From the NCBI GenBank assembly GCA_036583965.1, contig JAZBQD010000028.1, positions 1,674,001 to 1,738,000 of the forward strand: a stretch of DNA of 64,000 nucleotides, read 5' to 3'. Every line of letters begins with the position of its first letter. Within the stretch, counting starts at the first letter, position 1. The notes beneath the pieces were generated by a model that saw only the letters and a program-made list of their open reading frames with translations, did not search any database and was not told the origin of the DNA. The stretch is from Prunella strophiata (taxonomy: Eukaryota; Chordata; Aves; Passeriformes; Prunellidae). Shown here in pieces: positions 49,301 to 60,805 of the stretch. The position numbers were made by a program, and so were the translations under genes.

Positions 49301-52300
49301 AGTGCTGGGAAGGCACCGCGTGTGAAGCTCCCAAAGCTGCTCTCTTGGGAGAAAAAAGTACACCCCCTGCGTTCGGGCTGCTCCAGAAACAGGCTGTAAG
49401 CCTGTACAAAATAGAGGCGCACGCCTGATGCAAGCTGCCCACGCCCTTGGGTCCAAGGGGAGAAAACTGTCCACTGTCTGAGCCAGCTCTGCCCGGGGAC
49501 AGGGCACCACGCGCGGGTCACCCCGGGGCACAGCAGCACCGAGGGGCCTCCGGGGAGCCCGCCTGAGCAGGGCTTGGGAAACATCCCTCAGGGAGGGGCA
49601 GCAGGGCAGCACCCCCGGTTTGCAAACGGAACTGCTGCCGACTTTATGCAAACTTGTGACCCTGGCAATTAGGTTAGCCTTTTAAGCATTTAATTTCCCT
49701 GATTCTGTGTTCCTTTCTGGGCATGCATTTTTTATGCACTCAGGCTCTGACTGGCAGAGGTGGACGGTGTCCACATCTCCGTGAAGCTGCTGACAGCTGA
49801 AGTGCTCGGCATGTTAGCAAGGTGAAGTCAGACTGCTGAAACATATGACAACCAAACTAAACCATGTTTTTAGCAATGTTTCCATCTGTATGCCTTCAGC
49901 AACCAAATCATTACATGTGGCATGTTTACTGGGAATATTACAAAGTAAAACTCATTGCTAGTTATAATGCATTTGCGAGTTATCCATTGAAACTGTTTTT
50001 AAAGTACAATTTTATTCTATAATTTTTAACACTGAGGCAGTCAAATGCTGGAGGTAGTTGACCAAATATATGTAAATTATTCATCATATGGACTTTTTAT
50101 AGCAAGAGCAGATGTTTTTCAGTGATCTAGTTGAACTACAAGCTAGAGAGCCCGTAGCTCCACTGATGGTACATGGAACTTGGCTGTTTTGTTTCTAACT
50201 TAGGTCTTATTACAGCACCTGCATTTGTCCCTAAAATAGCTCATGAGTCAGGTTTTCAAAAAAGCTCAGCATCTTCACAGGCACTAATGCTTGGGCCATT
50301 TTTCTAAGAGCTCTGCATACTTTGTGTGCATATTATCTAAAAAGCTTTCCTGGGAAAAAAAATATCATCTCGTTCTTTTCCAGGTGACCAAATAAGAATC
50401 CAGATTCTCCTGCCTTTAAATGAAATTCTTACTGAGGGGCTGTATTCAAACACTATTATTGTGAGTGGGTCTTCCCTGCCTTGCTTGTTGGGGAAACTGG
50501 CTGGCTTCATCAGCTGCTGTCATTTTCACTACAGTTTCTCTAGGATTTCACAATTGTAAAGAGTGCATTTGGCTCCTCTGCCTTTCATGAGCCTGTTCTT
50601 GGCAGTGCTGTGTGGGAAGAAGGTTGAAGGCAGGTAGGTGCCTTTCTCCTGGGTGCAACAGGCCATGGGACAATCAGACTGTCCTGGGGAGGGGATCCAG
50701 GCATCCAGTCCTTGCTTCATCCAGAGACTGAGAGTTTGTGCAGTTATTGGAGATGAGCTCCTCTTTTGAGTGTATTCACTCTGAACTTGTCACCTTAGTG
50801 ACAAGTTAACAGTATGAAAGTAATAATAAGCAAGAATTCAGTTCAAGTGGAAAATATATGCATTTTCTGAAGATTTGTGGGGGTTGATACAAGCATGACA
50901 TTAACTTGCATCTACTCAATCCAAGCCAGTTCTGTCAGCAAGACTGCAAAGAGGAGTGTCATAACTTTGCAGCTCAAGATCAATTATTTTGCTTCAAATA
51001 ATTTAAAATGTGTAAAAGATGTGCCTATTTCCCGTCCAAAGAAGAAATTTTTTTGTATCCAGTATCAGGATTCAGGTGTGCACAAACCAGTCAAAAGCAT
51101 AAGAGAGAAAGGTGAGGCTTTACATTTAATCTTGACTCTGAATCTTCAGTTACATAATTTTGTATTCCATTATCTAAGATGCACTGTAATATCCCTCATA
51201 CATTTTCATTAATCTTATGCAGAGCATGTAAACAGCTTGTGATTTTCCTTCATTCTGCCTCTTCTCATTATTTCCCATTAGCATGATTATTCACTGTGTT
51301 TATCACCTTTTTGCACCTAGTCTCTCTCTGCCTTGTGAGTGGGCTGAATCCTCTGTAAGTAGTCCTGTAACCTACAGCAACACAGGATCTGGCTCCAAGT
51401 ACGTTATTAGGAAAGGGTTGAGATGTCATCTTTAAGACCTATATTTTGCAGTGGAAGGGTGAGGTATAATTATGACTAAGGCTGTCCTCTTTAATTTAAT
51501 TAATAATATAATTTAATAATTGTGATCAGGCTGTCCTTTTATGGTCAAAAAACCAGTCTGTACCACTGCATGGCTCTGACTTGTTCCCCTGCTGCTCATC
51601 CTGCTTCAAACACCCCACAGGATCTCCAGAAAGACCTCTAAGCACTATCCCCATTCTCTGTTTCCCAGTCTGGAAAGGAACAGCCTGGAAGGCATTTCAG
51701 TATCCATTTCCTGACAACTCATCAATTGATCCCAGTTTATCTGTCCATGCAGCAAGTGTTAAATGTGCACAGTTCTTGTTCTTCCTGTGTCCCAGTACCT
51801 CCCATGGCCAAGTTAGGGCTAATGACAACTTATGTCACTACAGAACATCCATCTCTGAAAGATCTGCTACCAGGAGTGCAACATATTTTAGCTGCAGCTC
51901 ACTTATGAGGCACATCAGCGTGCTCCTGGAAGAACCTTCATGCTCAAGCTGCCCTTAGTTTCACATGATGACCTGCACTGCAAGGAAGGGTCAGGTGGCA
52001 CTTGAGTACAAAGGGAATTAAGGCAGCAGCCAGGCTGGAGAGGCTGCACATATCAACAGGTGTTCACTGGTGTCTGGGACTGGCCAGCTCTCACTCCAGC
52101 TAGGGATTATTTGGAATGCCCCAGAGCCTTCTCTGTGTGTTTATCTAGCAACAGAAAAAAAAGTAAAACGGTTTGGAAAGGTAGTAACTTGAGAAGCAAA
52201 ATGTACTCACTGTATTTAAAGACAAATTTTCAGTTGGTACAGAATCTGGGTTTGTCTGTTCACTGCCTGTTTGCAGCAGTGAAGAGCCAGCCTAGAGGCA

Positions 52301-53419
52301 CACATTCTGAGAGCTCACAGGAGACATAAGAGCTTTTTAAAACAATTTTTGATAACTTTTTTCCCTTTCCACTGTCATGAAGCTGATGTTTCTTTTTATT
52401 TCTCTGGAGAAGAAAAGAAGACAAAAATTACCATCTCTGGTAATTTGTAGCATTGCATTTCTAGTCTCCATGGAAACTTATGTGGTGCTCCACAGTTGGA
52501 TAAGATTTGAATCTGTTGCAGCAGAAATCAGATGGAGGGAAGACTGGATTGTGCACCTTGACTGTTAATCAATTAAAAGTGGTTTTGAAATTATTTTCAC
52601 CTTGTGTTGTAATCTTCACTTACAGTAACAATAGAATAAATCAGAGTAATCAAATTAAGCTAGTGTGACCTGGTCCTATGTACACCTATGCATGTAACTT
52701 TGCCACTCAGTTTGATTCTGATAGGCATTGACATTAATTTGGAAGAATTCTTTGTTTTTAGTAGGATTATAAGGATTAATACTATGGAAACTGAACACAT
52801 AATAACAAACTTTTGTCATGTTGACTCTATTAAAAAAAGAGGCAGTAACAATTACCCCATTGTGATTTATGTAAGCAAAACATTTTGAAAATTAAGAATC
52901 TGAATTCCTTATCTTTTGCTGTCTTCATTCTTGTTCTTCCACTGCTAAGGAAGAAATACATCCCCCAACTGGTTTCCTCTGCAAAGATGTGGTAACTTCA
53001 TCTACCTGCTGCTTCTTTACTCCAAGCTTTATGAACTTGAACACAAAGGCACATATTCTTACTGGGACAGCAGAAGGTGACACAGAGAAGTAATATAGAG
53101 AGAGACCAATCTTTTTTGTGATCACAGTCAACCCATGAAGAGTGAGGGCTCTCAGCCACCTAAAAGTAAGTAAAATATATAATAATGGAAATAATGCAGC
53201 CTACTGTCAGCCTGTAAATACTCCTGCATAGACAGCCATTATAACAAGTTACATAAAGAAACAAATTAATTGGACAATTTTCTAAGCATTTTACATTTGA
53301 ACAATGAAGTCACAGTACTCACTATAACTGCACTAACTACGATGGTGAAATATGATAGTGATTTATGGCATTCACCATAGCCAAATCACAAAATCTGATT
53401 ATTTTGTATGTATTTTTAG
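49301..53419 (+). other. SLC16A14: Probable intron 1 of SLC16A14
   Basis: No coding frame I recognise. The first 350 bases are moderately GC-rich, then AT-rich. The intron ends with TATTTTTAG at 53411-53419. Small open frames at 51581-51958 and 52060-52329 have no paired splice sites or known similarity. Confidence 0.5.
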
Positions 53420-53718
53420 GTATTTACTGCATTTGCTTCAGAATACTGTGGAGAAAATGTATGCTAGTCGAGAGGATATTGGATATGATTTTGGAGATGA
53501 CTCAAAAGCTGGAAGTAAGCCAATTAAACCTAATCCAAACATCGATGGAGGATGGGCTTGGATGATCGTACTTTCCTCTTTCCTTGTGCACATACTCATC
53601 ATGGGTTCCCAGATGGCCCTTGGAATACTCAACATGGAATGGCTTGAAGAGTTTAATCAAAGTCGAGGCTTAACAGCGTGGGTTAGCTCCCTCAGCATGG
53701 GCATCACACTTATTGTAG
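53420..53718 (+). CDS. SLC16A14: SLC16A14 exon 2 (first coding exon)
   Basis: Acceptor TATTTTTAG ends at 53419. The exon carries 37 bases of 5' UTR and then ATG at 53457. It encodes residues 1-87 and the first base of Gly88, including TM1 and most of TM2, ending SMGITLIV. The donor GTATGT starts at 53719. The reading frame runs on upstream of the ATG through the acceptor, but that part is not conserved protein. Confidence 0.93.
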
Positions 53719-56700
53719 GTATGTGCCAGCATCACGTATTTTAAAACGATATATATTTTTAGAATATGTTTGCCATTCATCCCTAAAATATTTCCTTATG
53801 GTTGTCCCATGCTGACCTTTTAAAGTCACCAAGACAAATTTTACAATGTAGATGAAGAAAGGGAATACCAGGGAAGATGACAGGGAAGACAGTTGGCCCA
53901 GAAGACTGCATGAGCAGGAAAGGAAGCCTGTGACTTCCAGGTCTGACTAGAATTAAGAAAACATGATCTGTGAAGCTTGGAGTTGTCCCCATGCTCTATC
54001 TGTGAGGAGAAAATGTTGAATTCACACAGTTTATATTTCAGTTTGGCAGCTGAATGAAAATGTATTTTTTTAGTTGTAGTTGTATCAACCCAAAATAGTA
54101 TCTGTAGGAAATGTTTGTGTATATATGTACATACACACATATGACTCCCTAAATGAAGACTGAAAAAGTTATGTTTATATCTGCCTAAATTATTCTACTG
54201 AAACAAGATAAAATGTTTAACTTCTGGTTACTTGTGAAAAAGTCTTGCACTCACAGCATCAGCATTGGGAACAAGTGTTTCAGCTTATTCCTCTGTTTAA
54301 ACTGTCCCTTCTTCATGGGGCAGCTTTGATTGTAGGTCTTGCAGGTATTTGCTAAGTATTTAATCAGTTGGTTGTATTTCTCTTTCCATGATTTTAAGAA
54401 GTAATATGAAAAACAAACTGAATTGCACGAGTTGCCTGATGTTTTAACATTTTATTAAAACATTAAGAAACTTAAGGTGAAAAATTATTAGAGCATAGAG
54501 AATTAAATAAATAATTTATAATTTCTTTCATGTTTTTTTACAGGTCCTTTTATTGGTTTATTCATCAGCATGTGTGGGTGCCGCATGACAGCCATAATTG
54601 GAGGGATACTGAATGCCCTGGGTTGGATACTGAGTGCCTATGCCTCAAATGTGCACTACCTCTTCCTCACCTTTGGAGTGACAGCTGGTGAGAGCTGCAC
54701 TAATGTTTGAAGGTTCTTTCAATTATTTCTGATTCCTTTGAAGCTTATTTGAGTGAGTAAATAGGGAAGGTAGACTGTTAAGTTATTCCAGCTCTGCTTT
54801 CACACTTTTTACAGCCTGTTATCTTTTTAGGAAACTTATTTACTCAGTGGATTGGGCCCAGTGACTTCTGTTGTCATTTAAATTTGCCATGTGAAGGTGG
54901 AACTTCTATCAGCTTCACCCAAGTGAATACATTAGAGGACATTTTTAAATAGGGGAATTACTGTAACCCAAACTCTGACAAGTGCTTGACAACTCTGTGC
55001 TTGGGTGTGGGGAGAGACACTGCTGCAGAATAAAAACCCAAAATAAAAACCCAATTGTGTATTTGCCTAGGAAAGAAAGAGATACTTCTAACAAGCAAAA
55101 TGGGTCAGCTCTGGCCAGGGTCACTGCTGTGATGTTGAAGTGCTTTTTCCAGGCTTTTCTGGAATCACGGCTTTCTCCGGCCTAGCTGCAGCTAGATCAT
55201 GCTGTAGCTGCATGCAGCACCTATTTAGGAAAAGTTCTAAGTCACAAAACACTTCTGAATTGCAATCACAGTGAGTTGGTAAGCATCTTCTGCATACACC
55301 TGTTCCAATCCAAATCCCTCTATGAAGAATTTGCTGTGAGAAAAGATGGTGAACTGTTACCTCTAATGATGTGTTTGCACAACTCATTGCTTTCTGCTTG
55401 AAGTTTATGCCATGAATACCCACCCTGGTTTTTAACTGCAGGTGAGGGGTTTTCAACAGAATTAGAGATTTGCTTTGTAAGACTGAGCAGCTACTGTGTG
55501 GCCCTCCCTGGACTGCCCAAAGGGAACCAGCCTGGAAGCCACCTGAGGTCCCACCAGTGCACTAACACCACGTGCTGACTCCTCAAGTACATGTCACGGT
55601 CACTGTGGCTCCACAGTCACTGAACAAGGACAGGGACTCAGTGTGAATCTTCATTGCTGGGGAGCTGAGGTGAAAGCAACAAGATGTGCTCGCTAAGCAG
55701 TTCTGGTCACTGATACCATCAGATGTGGGTATTATAATTGCAGATGTTTCAAAATAGGCTGTGTCTATGTTTGCCCCCATAGTAACTGTCACTGGTTGTG
55801 GGACATTTTTAACTTTCCAGTGTTGTCATGCTGACCTAAGATAAGGGTTTTATATTCCATGTGTTTAGTTTTTCCAGCAATAAATATCAGTATTGCATTC
55901 TTGCTGGAATGAGTATTGCAGATTTTGGAAAACACTACAAGACAGAAATGAAAGGTAACATCAGAATTGAGTATCTATTATCCGTTTTACTACTATGCTT
56001 ACACAAAAGTTAGGAATAAAACTGATTTTTTTCCACTGCTTTTTACATTGTTGGCAAACAGCTCAGATTTATTAAATTTTTTTTTAACAGGTATTGGAAG
56101 TGGCATGGTTTATCTGCCTGCAGTGGTCATGGTAGGGCAATATTTTCAGAACAGAAGAGCACTTGCACAAGGGCTCAGTACCACAGGAACAGGGTTTGGA
56201 GCTTTCCTAATGACTGCCTTACTGAAGTATCTCTGCACTGAATTTGGGTGGAGGAATGCCATGTTCATCCAGGGGGCCATCTCCCTGAACCTTTGTGTCT
56301 GCGGAGCACTTATGAGACCACTCTCTCCCAAAGAGCTCCGTGAAAAATATGTGGTGAGAAATGACAGTGAAGAAAATCAGGCAAAAGCTCTGTCCCACTC
56401 TACAGAGACTATAAAATCTAATGGAGTCCTTGGTGAAGAACCAGAGAAAAAAGAAGAGGCAGCAAATGAAGAAGTGCTTGGCAGTGTGCAGCACACAGAA
56501 ATTGGAGGTAAATCTGGAAGTGGAAGGAGCATGTATGGACTGCGCCTCTTTAAGACAGTGAGCCAGCTGACAATTACAGTCAGGAAGGGCTTTGCACTCT
56601 GGTACTCCAGCTACTTTGGAGCTGCATCACTGTTTACCAATAGAGTATTCGTGGCCTTTATCATTTGGGCTTTGTTTGCCTACAGCAGTTTTGTCATTCC

Positions 56701-58783
56701 CTTTATTCACCTTCCAGAAATAGTCAAGCAGTACAACTTATCTAGGCAGGACAATGTATTTCCTTTGACATCCATTATAGCCATTGTTCATATTTTTGGT
56801 AAAGTGATCCTTGGAATCATCTCTGATCTGCCATGCATCAGCACATGGAATGTCTTCCTCATGGCTAACTTTACCCTGGTCACCTGCATTCTTACTTTAC
56901 CACTAATGCAGACATACATTGGCCTGGCTGTGGTTTGTGCTCTAATAGGATTTTCTAGTGGCTATTTTTCTCTAATGCCTGTTGTGACTGAAGATTTAGT
57001 TGGAACTAAACACCTTGCAAATGCCTACGGCATCATCATTTGTGCCAATGGAATATCTGCTTTGTTTGGACCACCCTTTGCAGGTAAAAAGTTCAAATTG
57101 CTAACCAACAGATGTTTGTGTAATGACCATGTGACTCTTTATATTGTTAAACTTTCTTATGCTATGAGCATGTGTAGTTAACAAAATCACAGCTGCTCCA
57201 GAATGGACATAACATCGAGCTTTACATTGTACAGATTTACAGGTCACATCTGCTGGGTTCCAGCTCACTGCCCTCACATTGGGCATAACCCCAAATAATC
57301 CTCTTGGACATAACCCCAAATCTATAACAACCTATCCTTACAATTGTACGTTTCCTTAAAATAGTTATCAAATTTTTTTTTTTTTTTTTTTTTTTAATGA
57401 GAAATGTGTAACCTGTTTTTTCATGTTTTGTACACCATATGCACTATACATACTCATTCCTTTACCCACATGAAGAAATGGTGATTAGTTCTCAGGGTAG
57501 GCAGCTGTACCTACAGCATTACCCCAAGGACTGTGCTGTGTGTTTGGGTGTCCCCTCTCCAAACTGCCAAGTGATGTGTTGATTAACTAACTTTGCTTTG
57601 CCTTCCTTCAGCCAGAAGTGCCTGCTTTGGGGACTGCACTTCTCATAACCTCTGCCATCCCCAGCAGAAGGGAGAAGTGTATGTATTCTATCCCTAGAGT
57701 TACTTAGGTTTAAACAGACATTCATTATAAATTCCCTCATAGAAAGAGGTGGAGGAGTACAGAAGAGATACAGGTACTGATTGTCAGTACTGTATCAGAC
57801 TCCAGCTCTCTTTTACAGAGGTGCTGCTGAGAAGAAAGCTGTGAGAAATCTTGGGAGCCATGGCCTTAGTCAGCCAGGGGCAGCTCTAGGCTGAAGGGAA
57901 GCCAGCAGCAGCATGAGCAGCCCAGGAAAGCGAGAGCCCCTTCTCTCCCCACCACTGGGTGAGCAACACGGGTGAGAAGAAAGCTCGCTCAGTGGCCCTT
58001 GAAAGCAGCAGTGTTTTACTCTGCCACGTTCCCTCAGCACCTCCCAGTCTGGGCTAAACCTGTCTCTGAATTTGGTCTTTGGTTAGGAAGCAAATTGGAT
58101 GCAAGTAGCTGAGGTAAAGAGAGCTTCTGATCTTGTGGGTACGTCGCAATGCAGCCAGCATGGAATGAGGAGTTTTGCTTATTTGGGTTCTCAAACCTTC
58201 CTGAAGTAATGAATAAGTAACTTTAATGAAGAAGTAACTTTAATGTGATTTTTGCAAAGGAATTGAGGCTGGAATGAGAGTCATTGCAGTATTGAGATTG
58301 TATCTCTTGAACAGTCTTCTATTGGTATGTGAGGCTTGGAGACAGCTATGGGAATGTTTTTGCTTGCACAAGGCACAGCATTTGAAATACCCAGTATTGG
58401 GCATTTTACAGAGGCAGTGATAGGGAGGAGGAACTAATTGGTTTGGGATTACAAAATGTTGATTTTAAAATCAAACCTGTGATAACTTGTTTGAAAAATA
58501 TTGTTTTCCCACAAAGCATCTGTGGATTTGACAGAAATGCCATGAAAGAAATGTGAAGTGTTTTTTGTATTTTCTCATGAAATGTATCTTTTTGGCAAAC
58601 TTTGTAACAAACATGTTCTGTCCTTATTTTCCAGGTTGGATCTATGACATCACACAAAAATACGATTTTTCTTTTTACATAGCTGGATTGCTATACATGG
58701 TGGGAATAATATTTTTACTTATACAACCTTGTATTCAAAAGAAACAGTCAAGAGAAAAATCTACAGAAGAAGCACAAGTATAG
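53457..58783 (+). CDS. SLC16A14: SLC16A14, monocarboxylate transporter 14 (MCT14), 4 coding exons
   Basis: Join 53457-53718, 54544-54687, 56091-57083 and 58635-58783: 1548 bases, 515 codons plus TAG. The mammalian orthologue is about 510 residues, so the gene looks complete. It is a 12-helix major facilitator (SLC16) plasma-membrane protein whose substrate is not firmly established. The N-terminus reads MYASREDIGYDF. The family TM1 motif is DGGWAW at residues 30-35, and the TM4-5 motif is YFxxRRxLAxGL (153-164) followed by G168 and G172. A long charged cytosolic loop lies at about 213-320 between TM6 and TM7, and is the most variable part. The C-terminal helices contain PVVTEDLVG and GPPFAGWIYD. 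All three introns are phase 1 and each splits a glycine codon. The start ATG has an A at -3 and matches the family N-terminus. I identify it as MCT14 rather than MCT9 or MCT12 by close recalled similarity across all exons. Confidence 0.96.
53719..54543 (+). other. SLC16A14: SLC16A14 intron between coding exons 1 and 2
   Basis: Phase-1 intron of 825 bases, GTATGT...TTTTTTTACAG. No repeat or embedded gene seen. Confidence 0.9.
54544..54687 (+). CDS. SLC16A14: SLC16A14 second coding exon
   Basis: 144 bases (48 codons' worth), phase 1 at both ends. It encodes the TM2-TM3 region from GPFIGLFISMCGCR to LFLTFGVTAG. The symmetrical exon is flanked by TTTTTTTACAG and GTGAGA. Confidence 0.95.
54688..56090 (+). 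other. SLC16A14: SLC16A14 intron between coding exons 2 and 3
   Basis: Phase-1 intron of 1403 bases, ending in a long T tract and TTTTTTAACAG. The sequence at 55130-55790 is somewhat GC-richer, with opposing open frames that I do not recognise. Confidence 0.88.
56091..57083 (+). CDS. SLC16A14: SLC16A14 third coding exon (large)
   Basis: 993 bases encoding residues 136-466. It covers TM4 to TM11, including the YF-RR-LAxGL signature and the hydrophilic central loop rich in Glu/Lys. It ends at GISALFGPPFAG. The donor GTAAAA begins at 57084; reading through it gives a spurious tail to 57181. One large exon coding for most of the protein is typical of SLC16 genes. Confidence 0.96.
57084..58634 (+). 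other. SLC16A14: SLC16A14 intron between coding exons 3 and 4
   Basis: Phase-1 intron of 1551 bases with a T23 run at 57373-57395. It ends in CTTATTTTCCAG. Nothing else recognisable. Confidence 0.88.
58635..58783 (+). CDS. SLC16A14: SLC16A14 last coding exon
   Basis: 149 bases encoding residues 467-515: WIYDITQKYDFSFYIAGLLY, then TM12 (MVGIIFLLIQPC) and a short basic/acidic cytosolic tail ending EEAQV. Stop TAG at 58781-58783. The tail matches the family in length. Confidence 0.95.
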
Positions 58784-60805
58784 AACAAATTCCAGAAGTT
58801 TTTTACAGAAATCTTTTGGTTTTGTCTTTCTCTTGTATGACAGTATGAAGATGTTTTTCTTATAGAACCAACCACATTCAGCTGCACTTAAGTGAAAAGC
58901 AAATGTGCTCCATAAGACTTATAAATTATTGAAAATGTGCTTTTAAAGTTAGTTATTTTATTTTAGAACTACCAAATGCAGTGATTAAGAGCACACTGCT
59001 AGTATTTCAATGTTAGAACAATGCTAAGAACACTTACCCTTGCTTCTCTTTTAATATTTCACTATTAACCATTGGTGAAAATCCACTGACTGCAGTGCAG
59101 TTACTCTGATTTACACTAGTCCTATGAGAGAATTTGGTGAGGACATGAATGATTTATAAAAGTCCTTTCTACTATGTATTCAATCTGATGAAAGATTAGT
59201 TACTAAGTATAAGAAAATGATTGTATTTCTTGCCTGGCTAGTTAAGTACTGTTGAAATGCTACTATAATAATTCCATTAATTCAGCATACTAAAATTACT
59301 CTTTCTGTGATGCAAATCTGAAGAAAAGTTCTCATATATTTCTTTGATTCAATTGGACTCAATAGGTCCCTCCTAACTCAATATATTCTGTGATTCTACA
59401 TCAATGATTTTTAATTTTATTTTTTTAAAGTATCAACTGCATCTAAAGTAGCCATCCTCAATACACAGGCTGCTTTTTAAATGTTGTGACACTTAATGCA
59501 CCTGAAGTAAAAAACCCATAAATGTAGAAACAGGAAACATATGGAAAATATCATTGTGACTGGATAATGTTTCCACAAACAGTTTGAGTTCTTTGGCCCC
59601 TTTACCTAATTAGAGTTATTGTAGAATTTAATAACATTACCACTGACTCCTTCCATGGGAATGAACTCTACTATAGCACACTAAACTTTGTTATAAATGA
59701 ATTTAATTGTTCACAACTCTGTTACATATGACCAGTCATGTTGTTGCTTGTAATGCACACCACAAATTGACTAAGATTCATCATGTTTGAGAAATTTATT
59801 CACTAGAAAATTAGATACTGCAGAGCATAGAATATCTAAAGAGCATTTAAAATATTCAAATAAATTTTCTTAACATTAAGGATCTGGTTACCAATGCAGA
59901 AGGTGATGTATGGTGGTACAGGGCATATTTTTTTCCAGCTTTGAGAGGTGAGTCTGATGTTATTTTTCCTATCAAATAAGAACCACTGTAAGTTTTCATC
60001 CTCTTAGCTTTATGAAAGTTCTTTGCATGACAAATCAGGTTCTTAGTTTAATATCTCCATGTGCTGCTGGAATTCCTTAAAAAGCAATTGAAACTATTTA
60101 AGTATATTGAAGAACTATTGGGAAACAGTTCAGTACACAACAATATCAATATCCTTATCTTCTTTGTAGCTGCAAGGTTGGTTAACAAAAAGTTCTGAAT
60201 GTGTATTGTTCTATATTGTAATTCACCAGCTTCTTAGTGTTGCACTTCTACAACTGTTGGCAGGGACATACTTTAAAGTATTCCTTAAAGATCACTGAAG
60301 TAAGCCAAGTTAAAAAATAAAACCTTAAGAAACCCTGAATTACTTTAAGATTTACATCAGTGTAATCATATAGGGTAGTAAGGTATGGCCTTTAAAATTC
60401 ACATAAAACAACTGAGGTGGCACTGAACTGCAACACACAGTGTGAAAACACAGTCAGTAACTTCTTAAAATCAGCTTTTGTTATTGGAGAATATGTGCAC
60501 GTAAATTTTCACATCAGTTCTTTGTTACAGGTTAAATGTCTCCTCGGTGGGAATGCTGCTGATGGCTCATTTGAACTGACCTATCTTTTATTGGTGAAAT
60601 ATATATTGCAGTGATGATTTCCCTCATTTGCCCTCCTTTTTTTTTTTTAAGATATGTTTCCTTCACACCTAGATCTTCACTTTGTCTTTTGTCAAAAGCA
60701 ACATTATTTGCATATTACAGTAATAAAAAAATATGTTGGTCACTTGTGATATCTGCAATAGATCTTTCTATAGATGTTCTTACAGGGACATATGTTGGGA
60801 ATAAA
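58784..60805 (+). other. SLC16A14: SLC16A14 3' UTR and downstream region, end unresolved
   Basis: AT-rich sequence after the stop codon. Candidate poly(A) signals AATAAA occur at 59859-59864, 60316-60321, 60722-60727 and 60800-60805. The sequence does not show which is used. A CR1 tail at 59348-59399 would lie within a long 3' UTR. Several short open frames here are not conserved. Confidence 0.5.
59348..59399 (+). mobile_element. CR1 LINE 3'-end fragment
   Basis: About 50 bases (CAATTGGACTCAATAGGTCC, then CTCCTAACTCAATATATTCT and GTGATTCTAC) correspond to the CR1 terminus, which normally reads GGTCCCTTCCAACTC then TATTCTGTGATTCT. It is diverged and 5' truncated. Confidence 0.75.

Noticed and set aside
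48582..49651. Frames of 99-259 codons on both strands near the SLC16A14 promoter
   Set aside because: GC-driven open frames; the + strand frames run straight through a strong splice donor.
55967..57181. Single 404-residue reading as a complete transporter gene
   Set aside because: Its first ~41 residues are intron sequence before the AG at 56089-56090, and its tail after 57083 is intron read-through past a GT donor.
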